From Aquisalimonas sp. (GTDB lineage: Bacteria > Pseudomonadota > Gammaproteobacteria > Nitrococcales > Aquisalimonadaceae), in assembly GCA_007126095.1 (NCBI GenBank), contig SLBZ01000061.1, positions 45,111 to 109,110 of the forward strand: 64,000 nucleotides of DNA. Reading direction: 5' to 3'. Position numbers and translations under genes: made by a program. Under the pieces are notes generated by a model. It saw nothing but the letters and a program-made list of their open reading frames with translations. It was not told the DNA's origin and did no database searches. Numbering within the stretch: position 1 is the stretch's first letter; each line of letters opens with the position of its first letter. Positions 1-7,087 of this stretch are shown here, one piece after another.

Positions 1-164
1 TATGTGACCTTGCGCTGAACCATGGACCCACTCTACTTCGAGCACCTGTGAGTGCAAATAATGGCGCTGCGCGCCAGGCGCCGCTTCACCACCCCCTAAG
101 CCGCTGCGTGGCTATAGGCGGAGCACTGCGGCGCGGATTGGTAGAACCCATATTCGCGTCTTGC

Positions 165-193
165 ATGACATGTGTCACGTGACGCGCTACAAT
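165..193 (+). promoter_or_regulatory. candidate higBA promoter with internal palindrome
   Basis: A -35-like ATGACA (165-170) sits 17 bp before a -10-like TACAAT (188-193). Between them is a perfect 10-bp palindrome GTCACGTGAC (174-183), a plausible site for HigA autorepression. The expected transcription start is near 200, which is also the first base of the best higB start codon, so the message could be leaderless. This is inferred from sequence only. Confidence 0.45.
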
Positions 194-199
194 CTGCAT

Positions 200-481
200 A
201 TGATCAAGTCCTTCGCCGACAAACGAACTCAGGAGCTGTACTCCGAAGGCAAGTCAAAGAAGTTTCCCGCGGATGTTGCACCAAGAGCCGCCAGAAAACT
301 TGAGTACGTGAATCTGGCCGAACAGCTGGAGGACTTGAAAGTGCCGCCCGGCAATCGCCTTCACGCACTTTCTGGAGGCAGGCAGGGGCAGCACGCGATT
401 TCAATCAATGATCAGTGGCGTATCTGTTTTCGGTTTGAAGATGGCGATGCGTATGAAGTCGAAGTGTGCGACTACCACTGA
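200..481 (+). CDS. higB: HigB-type toxin, RelE superfamily mRNA interferase
   Basis: This 93-residue protein begins MIKSFADKRTQ and ends with the strand-rich block QWRICFRF...YEVEVCDYH, typical of HigB/PF05015 toxins that cleave mRNA on the ribosome. The frame is open from 161, but the start at 200 matches the family N-terminus and follows a TACAAT box. It is the first gene of a toxin-first module, the usual higBA order, and overlaps the possible upstream starts of the antitoxin. Family identity is firm; activity is inferred. Confidence 0.85.
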   Translation: MIKSFADKRTQELYSEGKSKKFPADVAPRAARKLEYVNLAEQLEDLKVPPGNRLHALSGGRQGQHAISINDQWRICFRFEDGDAYEVEVCDYH

Positions 482-495
482 GCGAGGTGATGACT

Positions 496-810
496 ATGGC
501 TATCCCTAATATTGCTGGCATGCAGCGCAAGCCGACCCATCCGGGGGAGATGCTGAGAGAGGATTTCCTGCCGGATTATGAGCTGACCGTTGCGGGGCTG
601 GCTCAGTCTCTAGGCGTTTCTCGCCAGTCAGTTAATGAACTGTTGCGCGAGCGCCGTGCTGTCAGTCCGGAAATGGCGCTTCGGCTCGCCCGTTTGTTTG
701 GTAACTCTGCGGAGTTCTGGCTGAATGCGCAGCGGTCTATCGATCTGTGGGCAGCAGCGCAGTCGGCCGAGAAAGAGCTTGCTCGGATCAAGCCGTTAGA
801 TGCTGCTTGA
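496..810 (+). CDS. higA: HigA-type antitoxin, HTH-XRE DNA-binding protein
   Basis: This roughly 104-residue protein carries the HigA signature HPGEMLREDFL followed by a helix-turn-helix (AQSLGVSRQSVNELLRERR) and the conserved FGNSAEFWLN segment. It should bind HigB and repress its own promoter, probably at the palindrome upstream of higB. The start at 496 is preferred because GAGGTG lies six bases upstream; 490 and 466 are alternatives. The last codons abut an IS3 orfA relic, so the C-terminal tail after about residue 95 may have been altered by that insertion. Confidence 0.85.
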   Translation: MAIPNIAGMQRKPTHPGEMLREDFLPDYELTVAGLAQSLGVSRQSVNELLRERRAVSPEMALRLARLFGNSAEFWLNAQRSIDLWAAAQSAEKELARIKPLDAA

Positions 811-1003
811 GCCGACGTACCTCCGCCGCGCCCATACCGGCAAACTTCCGTGACCGGCGTGCCGGTGTCGTTCTGCTTGATCGCAAAGGCGATCCGCTCA
901 TCGGTAAACTTCGATTTCGTCATGGCGCGTTCCCCTCCAAGAACGGCTGCTCGCGCCGAATTTCTCTACCTCAGCGTGGGTCAGTTTTGCGGGGAAGGGT
1001 CAC
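805..1003 (-). pseudogene. IS3-family orfA transposase relic with internal deletion
   Basis: Reading leftward from 923, the frame begins MTKSKFTDERIAFAIKQ and continues TGTPVTEVCR, the N-terminus of IS3-family OrfA. The helix-turn-helix second half is missing. The text resumes one frame over as YG then MGAAEVRRLKQ, the start of the OrfA leucine-zipper region, so about 15 codons were lost with a frameshift. The sequence from 924 to about 1003 resembles an IS3 left-end leader, and a plausible terminal TGTGACCC lies near 1003. No OrfB is present. This is a dead fragment at the 3' end of higA. Confidence 0.7.
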
Positions 1004-1070
1004 ACACGGATAAGTTACTCGCTGCGCTCCTGATTTACCGGTGAGCCAAGCGTTATGATAGGCGTTCGTC

Positions 1071-1098
1071 TTGACGTACGTACCGGAAGGCGTACATT
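1071..1098 (+). promoter_or_regulatory. candidate promoter of the YefM/YoeB module
   Basis: TTGACG (1071-1076) and TACATT (1093-1098) are separated by 16 bp. The spacer contains repeated GTAC units, a layout consistent with binding by a Phd/YefM-type antitoxin. Assignment is by pattern only. Confidence 0.5.
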
Positions 1099-1129
1099 GG
1101 TGGGAAGCTGAACACGCAAGAGGTGTGTC

Positions 1130-1372
1130 ATGACCGGAATCACCGCAACTGAGGCGCGCAGTAACCTCTATCGGTTGATCGACGAAACTGCCGAATCCCA
1201 CCAGCCGATCTTTATCATGGGCAAGCGGAACAAGGCGGTATTGGTATCTGAAGAAGACTGGTCGGCCATTCAGGAAACACTGTACCTGCTGTCGGTGCCA
1301 GGCATGCGGGAGTCTATCCGAGAGGGGATGGAGACCCCGGTGGATGAATGCAATGAGGAGCTGGACTGGTGA
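1130..1372 (+). CDS. Phd/YefM-family antitoxin
   Basis: This 80-residue protein starts MTGITATEARSNLYRLID, the canonical beta-alpha DNA-binding start of YefM/Phd antitoxins, and has an acidic C-terminal tail (PVDECNEELDW) that would wrap the toxin. AGAGG lies upstream of the ATG. The stop codon overlaps the GTG start of the toxin gene, giving translational coupling. It should neutralise the next protein and repress the shared promoter. Confidence 0.88.
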   Translation: MTGITATEARSNLYRLIDETAESHQPIFIMGKRNKAVLVSEEDWSAIQETLYLLSVPGMRESIREGMETPVDECNEELDW

Positions 1373-1632
1373 CATGGAAGTTGGTTTACACCAAACAAGC
1401 CCAGAAGGACGCCAAGAAGCTGGCCTCCAGCGGCCTCAAACCAAAAGCTCAGGAACTGTTGGCACTGATTGCGGAAGACCCGTACCGCAGGCCGCCGCCG
1501 TTTGAGAAGCTCGTTGGTGATCTTGCGGGGGCCTGTTCACGCCGCATCAATATTCAGCATCGTCTGGTGTACCAGGTGCTTGAGGAGGAGGGAGTCGTAA
1601 AGGTCCTCCGGCTCTGGAGTCACTACGAATAA
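1369..1632 (+). CDS. YoeB/Txe-family ribosome-dependent mRNA endonuclease toxin
   Basis: This 87-residue protein starts at a GTG overlapping the antitoxin stop. It keeps the YoeB positions Glu46 and Arg65 and ends with the family's SHYE motif containing the catalytic His-Tyr pair, so the toxin looks intact. YoeB toxins cut mRNA in the ribosomal A site. It is a second, independent module within 1 kb of higBA, with the IS relic between them. Confidence 0.88.
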   Translation: MTWKLVYTKQAQKDAKKLASSGLKPKAQELLALIAEDPYRRPPPFEKLVGDLAGACSRRINIQHRLVYQVLEEEGVVKVLRLWSHYE

Positions 1633-1663
1633 AGGTGCCGCTGAGCTCCGTGATCCGTCGCCA

Positions 1664-1936
1664 TCAATTCTGCCCCAGCCCCAACAACTTCGGCCGCTCC
1701 CCCTGCGTCTGCCAGCGCCACAGCCACTCCAGCGGGCCCTGCCGGAATACGGCCAGCCACAGGGCGCTGAACAGCAGTTGGGCGAGGATGTTGCCGGTGT
1801 AGCGGATGGCAAGGCCGGCGACTGCGGTTGCGAGCAGCGGCCAGCGGTACGCGCCGATGGAGTCCACCAGCTGCATCCGCGCCGCGGCCGCGCCCAGCAG
1901 GAACCACGCCATCACCTTCATCCCTCGCAGCGACTC
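1664..1936 (-). pseudogene. DUF418 membrane protein fragment (YeiB-like)
   Basis: The frame encodes a piece resembling the middle of DUF418 proteins (LRGMKVMAWFLLGAAAAR) joined directly to the family's C-terminal signature (GPLEWLWRW). Full DUF418 proteins are about 350-400 residues with many membrane helices; only about 90 residues remain. The upstream end runs into the 5' region of the rightward lyase gene. I interpret it as an internally deleted remnant; a short genuine membrane protein is the less likely alternative. Confidence 0.5.
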
Positions 1937-2019
1937 CAGTCGTGCGAATCGGTGATACTGTGAGCCCTGACTAGCCGTTGGCTCGGCCAGCGGCGTTCGC
2001 ACGGTGGGAGGGCGGCGGG

Positions 2020-2913
2020 ATGTTCACGGGGCTGAGTGCGTTTCCATTGACGCCCATGGGCGAGCGGGGCGTGGATGAAGCCGCGTTCGTGCGCCTGATC
2101 GAGCGGCTCGCCGCCGCCGGGGTGGATTCCATTGGCGTGCTGGGCTCGACCGGCAGTTACGCCTACCTCACCCCCGGAGAGCGCGCGCGGGTGGTGCGGC
2201 TGGCGGTGGAGCACGCCGGCGGCATCCCGGTGATGGTTGGCATCGGTGCACTGCGCACCCGCGATGTGCTTGCCCTGGCCGACGATGCCCAGAGTGCCGG
2301 CGCGCGCGCAGTGCTGTTGCCGCCGGTGTCGTATCAGCCCCTTTCGGACGACGAAGTCTTCGGGCTGTTCGACACCGTGACGCGGGCGCTGTCCGTGCCG
2401 CTGTGCGTTTACGACAACCCCACGACGACCCATTTCGCGTTCAGCGATGCGCTGCACGGGCGGATCGCACAGTTGCCGAACGTGGCCTCCATCAAGATCC
2501 CCCCGGTGCCGTCCGGCATGGATGCCGCCAGGGCACGTGTTGAGGCGTTGCGGGCGAGTATGCCGGCACACGTCACGCTGGGCGTGAGCGGAGACCCGTC
2601 CGCCGCCCGGGGCCTGATCGCCGGCTGCGATGCCTGGTATTCCGCCATCGGCGGGGTGTTCCCGGTAGCGGCCCTTGCCATCACGCGCGCGGCGCAGGCG
2701 GGTGATGCGCAGGAGGCCGAGCGGCTGTCCGATGCGCTGGAGCCCCTCTGGCGGTTGTTTCGGGCGTATGGCGGCAGCCTGCGGGTCGCGGCGACTGCCG
2801 CGGAGGTCCTGGGGCTGGTCGAGTATCCGAGCCTGCCGTTACCGGTACAATCACTGCGTGGCGAAGCCCGGCAGCAGGTGGCCGCGGTGATCCGGGACCT
2901 GGAACTGGCGTAA
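2020..2913 (+). CDS. DapA/NAL-family TIM-barrel lyase
   Basis: This 297-residue protein has the dihydrodipicolinate synthase/N-acetylneuraminate lyase fold. The Schiff-base lysine is Lys159 in SIKIPP, the catalytic tyrosine is Tyr131 in YDNP, and the substrate loop is GSTGS (42-46) instead of the GTTGE of true DapA. It therefore probably condenses or cleaves pyruvate-type keto acids other than the lysine-pathway substrate. The start at 2020 is set by the purine-rich GGGAGGGCGGCGGG upstream. A methyltransferase follows after 20 bp. Confidence 0.85.
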   Translation: MFTGLSAFPLTPMGERGVDEAAFVRLIERLAAAGVDSIGVLGSTGSYAYLTPGERARVVRLAVEHAGGIPVMVGIGALRTRDVLALADDAQSAGARAVLLPPVSYQPLSDDEVFGLFDTVTRALSVPLCVYDNPTTTHFAFSDALHGRIAQLPNVASIKIPPVPSGMDAARARVEALRASMPAHVTLGVSGDPSAARGLIAGCDAWYSAIGGVFPVAALAITRAAQAGDAQEAERLSDALEPLWRLFRAYGGSLRVAATAAEVLGLVEYPSLPLPVQSLRGEARQQVAAVIRDLELA

Positions 2914-2933
2914 GCACATGACCGGAGGTTTTC

Positions 2934-3569
2934 GTGGATACGAAGTCGCATTGGGAGTCCGTTTACCAGTCGAAGGCGCCGGAGACGGTGAGTTGGTATC
3001 AGCCGCACTCGGAGCGCTCGCTCGCGCTGGTCCGGCGCGTTGCGCCCGACCGCCAGGCAGCGATTCTTGATGTGGGCGGCGGCGCTTCCACGCTCGTGGA
3101 CGATCTGCTGTCCGACGGCTACACGGAGCTGGCCGTGCTGGATCTCTCCGGCGCGGCGCTTGATGTGGCAAGGGAGCGGCTCGGGTCTGGCGCGGACGGC
3201 GTGCGCTGGCTGGAAGCCAATGTGCTGGATGTCGACCTGCCGCAGGCAGGCCTGGATGTCTGGCACGATCGCGCGGTGTTTCACTTTCTCACCGCCGCCG
3301 AGGATCAGCAGCGCTACGTCGAGCAGGTTCGCCACGCGCTCAAGCCGGGTGGCCACGTCGTGATCGCGGCCTTCGCCGAGGACGGCCCGACGCGGTGCAG
3401 TGGCCTGGACGTGCAGCGGTATTCGCCGGAGGACTTCCAGGCGGTGTTCGGGGAGCGGTTCCAGCTTGAGGACAGCAGTCGCGAGGTGCATGTGACCCCG
3501 GCCGGCGGCGAGCAGGCATTTACCTATTGCGTGTTCCGTTTGAACGCCGCCGTCGCCGCCGGTGGGTGA
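2934..3569 (+). CDS. class I SAM-dependent methyltransferase
   Basis: This 211-residue protein opens with HWESVYQSKAPETVSWYQ, the signature of a small methyltransferase group often annotated as trans-aconitate methyltransferase-like. The SAM loop is ILDVGGGAS (about residues 44-52), and the post-motif acidic residue follows in AVLDLS. It starts with GTG, preceded by GGAGG. It is probably cotranscribed with the upstream lyase. The methyl acceptor cannot be predicted. Confidence 0.82.
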   Translation: MDTKSHWESVYQSKAPETVSWYQPHSERSLALVRRVAPDRQAAILDVGGGASTLVDDLLSDGYTELAVLDLSGAALDVARERLGSGADGVRWLEANVLDVDLPQAGLDVWHDRAVFHFLTAAEDQQRYVEQVRHALKPGGHVVIAAFAEDGPTRCSGLDVQRYSPEDFQAVFGERFQLEDSSREVHVTPAGGEQAFTYCVFRLNAAVAAGG

Positions 3570-4955
3570 TCAGCCTGCCTGCACGCGCTTTTCGTAGCGT
3601 GTCGCGTCCCGCGAGTACTGGCCGGAGAGTGCAAAGCCGGTGAGCCGGCCATTGGAGTGGTGCTCCATGACGGTTCCGTGCTCACCGGTCTCGACTTCGC
3701 GCCACTCCCCATGGGCCTCCGGTGGCCACACGGCCAGCGGCCAGCAGGGCGTCTTGATGACAATGGTGCCGGCCTCGGCCGTGTAGTCCGTGGTCTCACC
3801 GGCGATGTTGGCGGCGACCACGCGCGCCTGCTCCCGTAGCGGGCGCACGTAGGGCAGGAGCCTGCCGTCGTGTTCCGAGCAGTCGCCCAGGGCGTAGATG
3901 GCCGGGTCCGACGTCTGTAACTGGCCGTCGACCCGTATGCCGCTGCCCACTTCCAGCCCGGACTGCAGTGCCAGCTCCACGTTGGGCTTCAGCCCGAGGG
4001 CGCTCAGCGCCACGTCGGCTGTGGCCGTTTCGCCGTTGCCGAGGCGGGCGGTAAGGCGTCCGGTGCCGTTGTCGCGGTCGATGCGCTCCAGCGAGGTGCG
4101 CGGGATGAAGCGGATGCCACGTTGCCGGAGGGCGGCGTCCAGCTCGCCGCTGAGGCGTTCGGGCAACAGCCGGTGCAGGAGCCGGTCGGCCTGGTCCACC
4201 AGCGTGACGTTGTGCCCGGCTGCGGAGAGGTCGTCGGCGAACTCGCAGCCGATCAGGCCCGCCCCCAGGATCAGCACTCGGGAGGTGGCGCCGTCGCCAT
4301 CAATTCGCTCGCGCAGGCGCTGGTAGCTTTTCAGGTCGTTCACCTGCAGCACATCGCCGCTGGCCGATCCGGCCAGCTGGGGCTGCGGTTGTGATGCACC
4401 CGGGGCGAGAATCAGGTGCGCGTACGGTACGCCGCCGCGGGGCGTGATCACGCGCTGGCGCGCGCGGTCGATCTCCAGCACACGCGTGCGTGCCATGAGC
4501 GCGACGTTCCACTTGGCGGCGGCGTCGTCACCGGACTGGATCACCAGCGCGTCGGGGCGCTGGCCTTTCGCCGCCGCCGCGGACAGCTGCGGCTTCGGGT
4601 AGACGTCCGCATTGCAGCGCGAGACCATCGCAATCGGCCGGCTGGAGCCCGCGGCCCGGAGGGCCTCCACCACGGCCCAGGCCGCCATGCCGCCGCCGAT
4701 GATCACGATCTGGTCCGGGTGGCCGAAGTCGTGGTGGGCGGGTTGCCGGGCCGGGGCGGTGTCGGTCGCCTCGGCGCCGGTGTCATCAATGAGCTCGAAG
4801 TCGGCCTTGGTGACGCCGCAGTCCGGGCACTCCCAGTCGTCGGGGATGTCTTCGTAGCGGGTGCCGGGGGGCAGCCCGCCATCCGGGTCGCCTTCCGCCT
4901 CGTCGTAGATGAATCCACAAACCCGGCACAGGTAGCGTCGGTACGGAGTCGTCAT
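3570..4955 (-). CDS. rubredoxin fused to NAD(P)H:rubredoxin reductase
   Basis: Residues 1-55 form a complete rubredoxin with iron ligands Cys10, Cys13, Cys43 and Cys46. A linker leads to an FAD/NAD-dependent reductase with the FAD motif IIGGGMAA (about 85-92), the NAD motif LILGAGLIG (about 228-236) and the FAD-closing ALGDC (355-359). The 461-residue fusion would pass electrons from NAD(P)H through FAD to its own iron centre. It is the last gene of a leftward operon, 27 bp after the acyl-CoA-dehydrogenase-like gene, and is the likely electron source for that flavoprotein or for peroxide/oxygen reduction. Start by position in the operon. Confidence 0.9.
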   Translation of the reverse strand: MTTPYRRYLCRVCGFIYDEAEGDPDGGLPPGTRYEDIPDDWECPDCGVTKADFELIDDTGAEATDTAPARQPAHHDFGHPDQIVIIGGGMAAWAVVEALRAAGSSRPIAMVSRCNADVYPKPQLSAAAAKGQRPDALVIQSGDDAAAKWNVALMARTRVLEIDRARQRVITPRGGVPYAHLILAPGASQPQPQLAGSASGDVLQVNDLKSYQRLRERIDGDGATSRVLILGAGLIGCEFADDLSAAGHNVTLVDQADRLLHRLLPERLSGELDAALRQRGIRFIPRTSLERIDRDNGTGRLTARLGNGETATADVALSALGLKPNVELALQSGLEVGSGIRVDGQLQTSDPAIYALGDCSEHDGRLLPYVRPLREQARVVAANIAGETTDYTAEAGTIVIKTPCWPLAVWPPEAHGEWREVETGEHGTVMEHHSNGRLTGFALSGQYSRDATRYEKRVQAG

Positions 4956-4982
4956 GGCCTTTGGCTCTCCTGTTGATGGGTG

Positions 4983-6128
4983 TCAGTGGGCACCGAGTCG
5001 TTCCAGTTCCTTGCGCAGGTGCTTGATCGCCGGGGTGACGATCGCCACGAAGTAGGACTCCCGCAGCTTGCGTTGCCCGGGCGCGTTGGCCAGGTAGCCG
5101 CGGGCGCCGGCGTGCAGCATGGCGGCCTGGGATGCGCGCAGGGAAAGCTCGGATGCGGTGTGGCGCAGCTGCAGCACGTCGGCGAAGAGTTCATCGGACG
5201 GGTCACCGATCTCGCGGCCCAGGGCGCGCGTGGCGTTGCGCGCGTCGTCCAGCGCGTCGGTGAGTGCCGCGGGCTGATCGTCCAGGTAGCGGTTCACGTG
5301 GGCGTGCGTGGCGGCCATCTCCTGCATGATGTCGATGCAGCCCTGCACCACGCCGAGCCCCATGCCCATCTGCAGCAGAACGAACCCGGAGCGGATGCGG
5401 GGGATGAAGCCGCTGATGTCGTGGGTGATCACGTGGGCGTCCGGGATGAACGCATCGCGGAAGTGGCAGGCGTAGGTGCCGCTGCCTTCCAGGGCCGTGA
5501 ACTCGGCGCACTGCTGCAGGCTGAAGCCAGGCTGGTCACAGAACGTCACGGCCATGACCTTCCGGTCGCTGTCTTCGACCTGGAAGATCGCCGCAAAGGC
5601 GTGTTCGGCCGCCAGGTTGGAGACCCAGGGCAGGGTGCCGTTGGCGATGTAGCCACCCTCCACGGGGCGGACGCGGATCTTCAGCGCCTCGATGTCGGCC
5701 AGGTGTTTCATGCCGTTGGAGAGGCCGGTGCCACCAAGCAGCTCGCCGCTGGCGATGCGGGGCAGCAGGGTCTGTTTCGCCTCGGGGTTGTCGGCGTTCT
5801 CCAGATACCAGGCCAGGGCGTCCTGGCACCAGACGCAGAAGCCCGTGGACATGCACTCGCGGGAGACGGTTTCCATGAGCTGGATCGCCATGGGGAAGTC
5901 GTGCCCGGCGTTGTCGCGCCGCGACGGGATGTGCTGGCTGTAGCCGCCCAGCGCACCGAGTTCGTGCATGAACCCCGATGGATAGACACCTTGCCGGTCG
6001 ATCGCGACCGTTTGCGGTGCCAGTTGATCGCGGACGAGCCCGGCGACCCGGCTTTCAAGCGCGTGATCGGGTTCCAGGCCGGGCGCAAGCCCCGGCGTAT
6101 GGGGGAGTGTTTGTGCAGTAGCCGCCAT
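4983..6128 (-). CDS. acyl-CoA-dehydrogenase-fold flavoprotein, possible monooxygenase
   Basis: This 381-residue protein has the acyl-CoA dehydrogenase fold: an N-terminal helical domain, a central barrel with the flavin-binding stretch GGTGLSNGM, and a C-terminal four-helix domain. The usual C-terminal signature that follows the catalytic glutamate (IYEGTSEI) is not recognisable; the segment reads LRESYFVAIVTPAIKHL. This fits flavin monooxygenases or oxidases that adopted the fold (the DszC/SfnB kind) at least as well as a true dehydrogenase. It sits between the OsmC-like and rubredoxin-reductase genes under a sigma-54 promoter. Substrate unknown. Confidence 0.8.
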   Translation of the reverse strand: MAATAQTLPHTPGLAPGLEPDHALESRVAGLVRDQLAPQTVAIDRQGVYPSGFMHELGALGGYSQHIPSRRDNAGHDFPMAIQLMETVSRECMSTGFCVWCQDALAWYLENADNPEAKQTLLPRIASGELLGGTGLSNGMKHLADIEALKIRVRPVEGGYIANGTLPWVSNLAAEHAFAAIFQVEDSDRKVMAVTFCDQPGFSLQQCAEFTALEGSGTYACHFRDAFIPDAHVITHDISGFIPRIRSGFVLLQMGMGLGVVQGCIDIMQEMAATHAHVNRYLDDQPAALTDALDDARNATRALGREIGDPSDELFADVLQLRHTASELSLRASQAAMLHAGARGYLANAPGQRKLRESYFVAIVTPAIKHLRKELERLGAH

Positions 6129-6204
6129 GGGAGCCTCCGGCGTGACTTAAGGGGTGTGGTGAGCGCGGCGAAGCGGTGTGCATCGCCGCGCCGGATTGCC
6201 GGCC

Positions 6205-6741
6205 TCAGGCCAGGCTCATCGTGGTCGGGACCGGGTTGCGCATGGTGTTCGCCACGGGCGACCACTTGTCGGCCCAGGCGACCAGCTCCTCGAGTTCTTC
6301 ACGGGAGCAGTCGGCGTCGATGTCGAAGGTCGCGCGGATCTCCGTGAACCCCAGGCGTTTCTCGCTGGTGTCGCCGACGCCCCAGACGCTGGAGATGTTG
6401 ATGTCGCCTTCCAGGTCGCACTCGAGCTTGTAGACCTTGATGCCCTTGTAGGTGGCGTTGGCGTGGATGCCAACCAGCAGGCACGAGGCGAGGGCGGCCA
6501 GGGCGGCCTCCGACGGATTCGGTGCGTTGTTCTCGCCGAGCAGGGTCGGCGGCTCATCGATCAGGTGGCCGTCCAGATCCCGGCAATAGGTCATCATGCG
6601 GAAGATGCCTTCGCACTCCGTGTGGGACTTCAGCGTGTTGACCTTGGTGGGGTCCATCTTCGCCTTCGCTCCCAGCGCCTTGAGGCCCTCCAGATCGATC
6701 GGGCGTATCGGCTGTTTCGTTTGTGCTGCTGCGTCGCTCAT
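6205..6741 (-). CDS. OsmC/Ohr-superfamily protein lacking the second cysteine
   Basis: This 178-residue protein contains the OsmC core NPSEAALAALASCLL with Cys87 on the central helix. The second family cysteine, normally in a C-P-V context, is Ser161 in KWSPVANTM, so the classical two-cysteine peroxidase cycle is unlikely. A one-cysteine or thiol-carrier role is possible. The start at 6741 follows AGGAGG; upstream in-frame starts at 6768 and 6831 are less supported. It is the first gene of the operon, about 36 bases from the predicted sigma-54 transcription start. Confidence 0.85.
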   Translation of the reverse strand: MSDAAAQTKQPIRPIDLEGLKALGAKAKMDPTKVNTLKSHTECEGIFRMMTYCRDLDGHLIDEPPTLLGENNAPNPSEAALAALASCLLVGIHANATYKGIKVYKLECDLEGDINISSVWGVGDTSEKRLGFTEIRATFDIDADCSREELEELVAWADKWSPVANTMRNPVPTTMSLA

Positions 6742-6787
6742 CGCGTCCTCCTGAGGTGTTTGCGTCATGAGAGTTCGCCAGGCTCTC

Positions 6788-6803
6788 TGCAGCAGACGTG
6801 CCA
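6788..6803 (-). promoter_or_regulatory. sigma-54 promoter for the OsmC/flavoprotein/rubredoxin operon
   Basis: Read leftward, the sequence is TGGCACGTCTGCTGCA. It has the invariant GG-N10-GC spacing, a perfect TGGCACG -24 box and a CTGCA -12 box (one mismatch to TTGCA). The start point would fall near 6777, just upstream of the OsmC-like gene. A sigma-54 activator is encoded on the other arm of the divergon. Confidence 0.72.
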
Positions 6804-6912
6804 GGCGCGTCGATACGCGGTTTATGCCCAATAAAAAACCCTTAAAAACGGTTGATTACAGATTTTTGTTCAAGTTGTTTGGCGTCTCTACGGCGCTGTT
6901 CGGAAGGGGGGT

Positions 6913-6939
6913 GACAATGTGGTCAATGTCGACATTGTC
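6913..6939. promoter_or_regulatory. palindromic enhancer candidate between divergent sigma-54 promoters
   Basis: The 14-bp perfect palindrome CAATGTCGACATTG (6924-6937) is nested in a second inverted repeat GACAATGT-N11-ACATTGTC (6913-6939). It lies about 120 bp upstream of the rightward predicted start and about 150 bp upstream of the leftward one, the normal range for a sigma-54 upstream activator sequence. It is the likely binding site of the GAF-AAA-Fis regulator encoded at 8478. Confidence 0.6.
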
Positions 6940-7021
6940 GGCTTTGTCCGGCCGGGTGCGGTGGTGCTCGGCGCCACCGGAATGCGGCTCAGGCCCCGGT
7001 GTTCGTTGCAGTGCGGCAAAC

Positions 7022-7037
7022 TGGCACAGCGCTTGCT
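7022..7037 (+). promoter_or_regulatory. sigma-54 promoter for the binding protein/activator operon
   Basis: TGGCACAGCGCTTGCT matches the sigma-54 consensus with GG at 7023-7024 and GC at 7035-7036, exactly ten bases apart. The start point would be near 7048, leaving a leader of about 40 bases with GAGGAAG before the ATG at 7088. Confidence 0.75.
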
Positions 7038-7087
7038 CGGGTGGTTGGTGACAACCTGACCGTCCCGCCACCGCGAGGAAGTGACTG

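Noticed and set aside
2020-2913. DapA of lysine biosynthesis
   Set aside because: The substrate loop and divergence from DapA motifs, plus the methyltransferase neighbour, do not support the housekeeping enzyme.
4980-6347. Long rightward open frame of about 455 codons
   Set aside because: It is antisense to the acyl-CoA-dehydrogenase-like gene, has low-complexity Val/Gly/His/Arg content and no family motifs; GC-rich DNA opens such frames opposite real genes.
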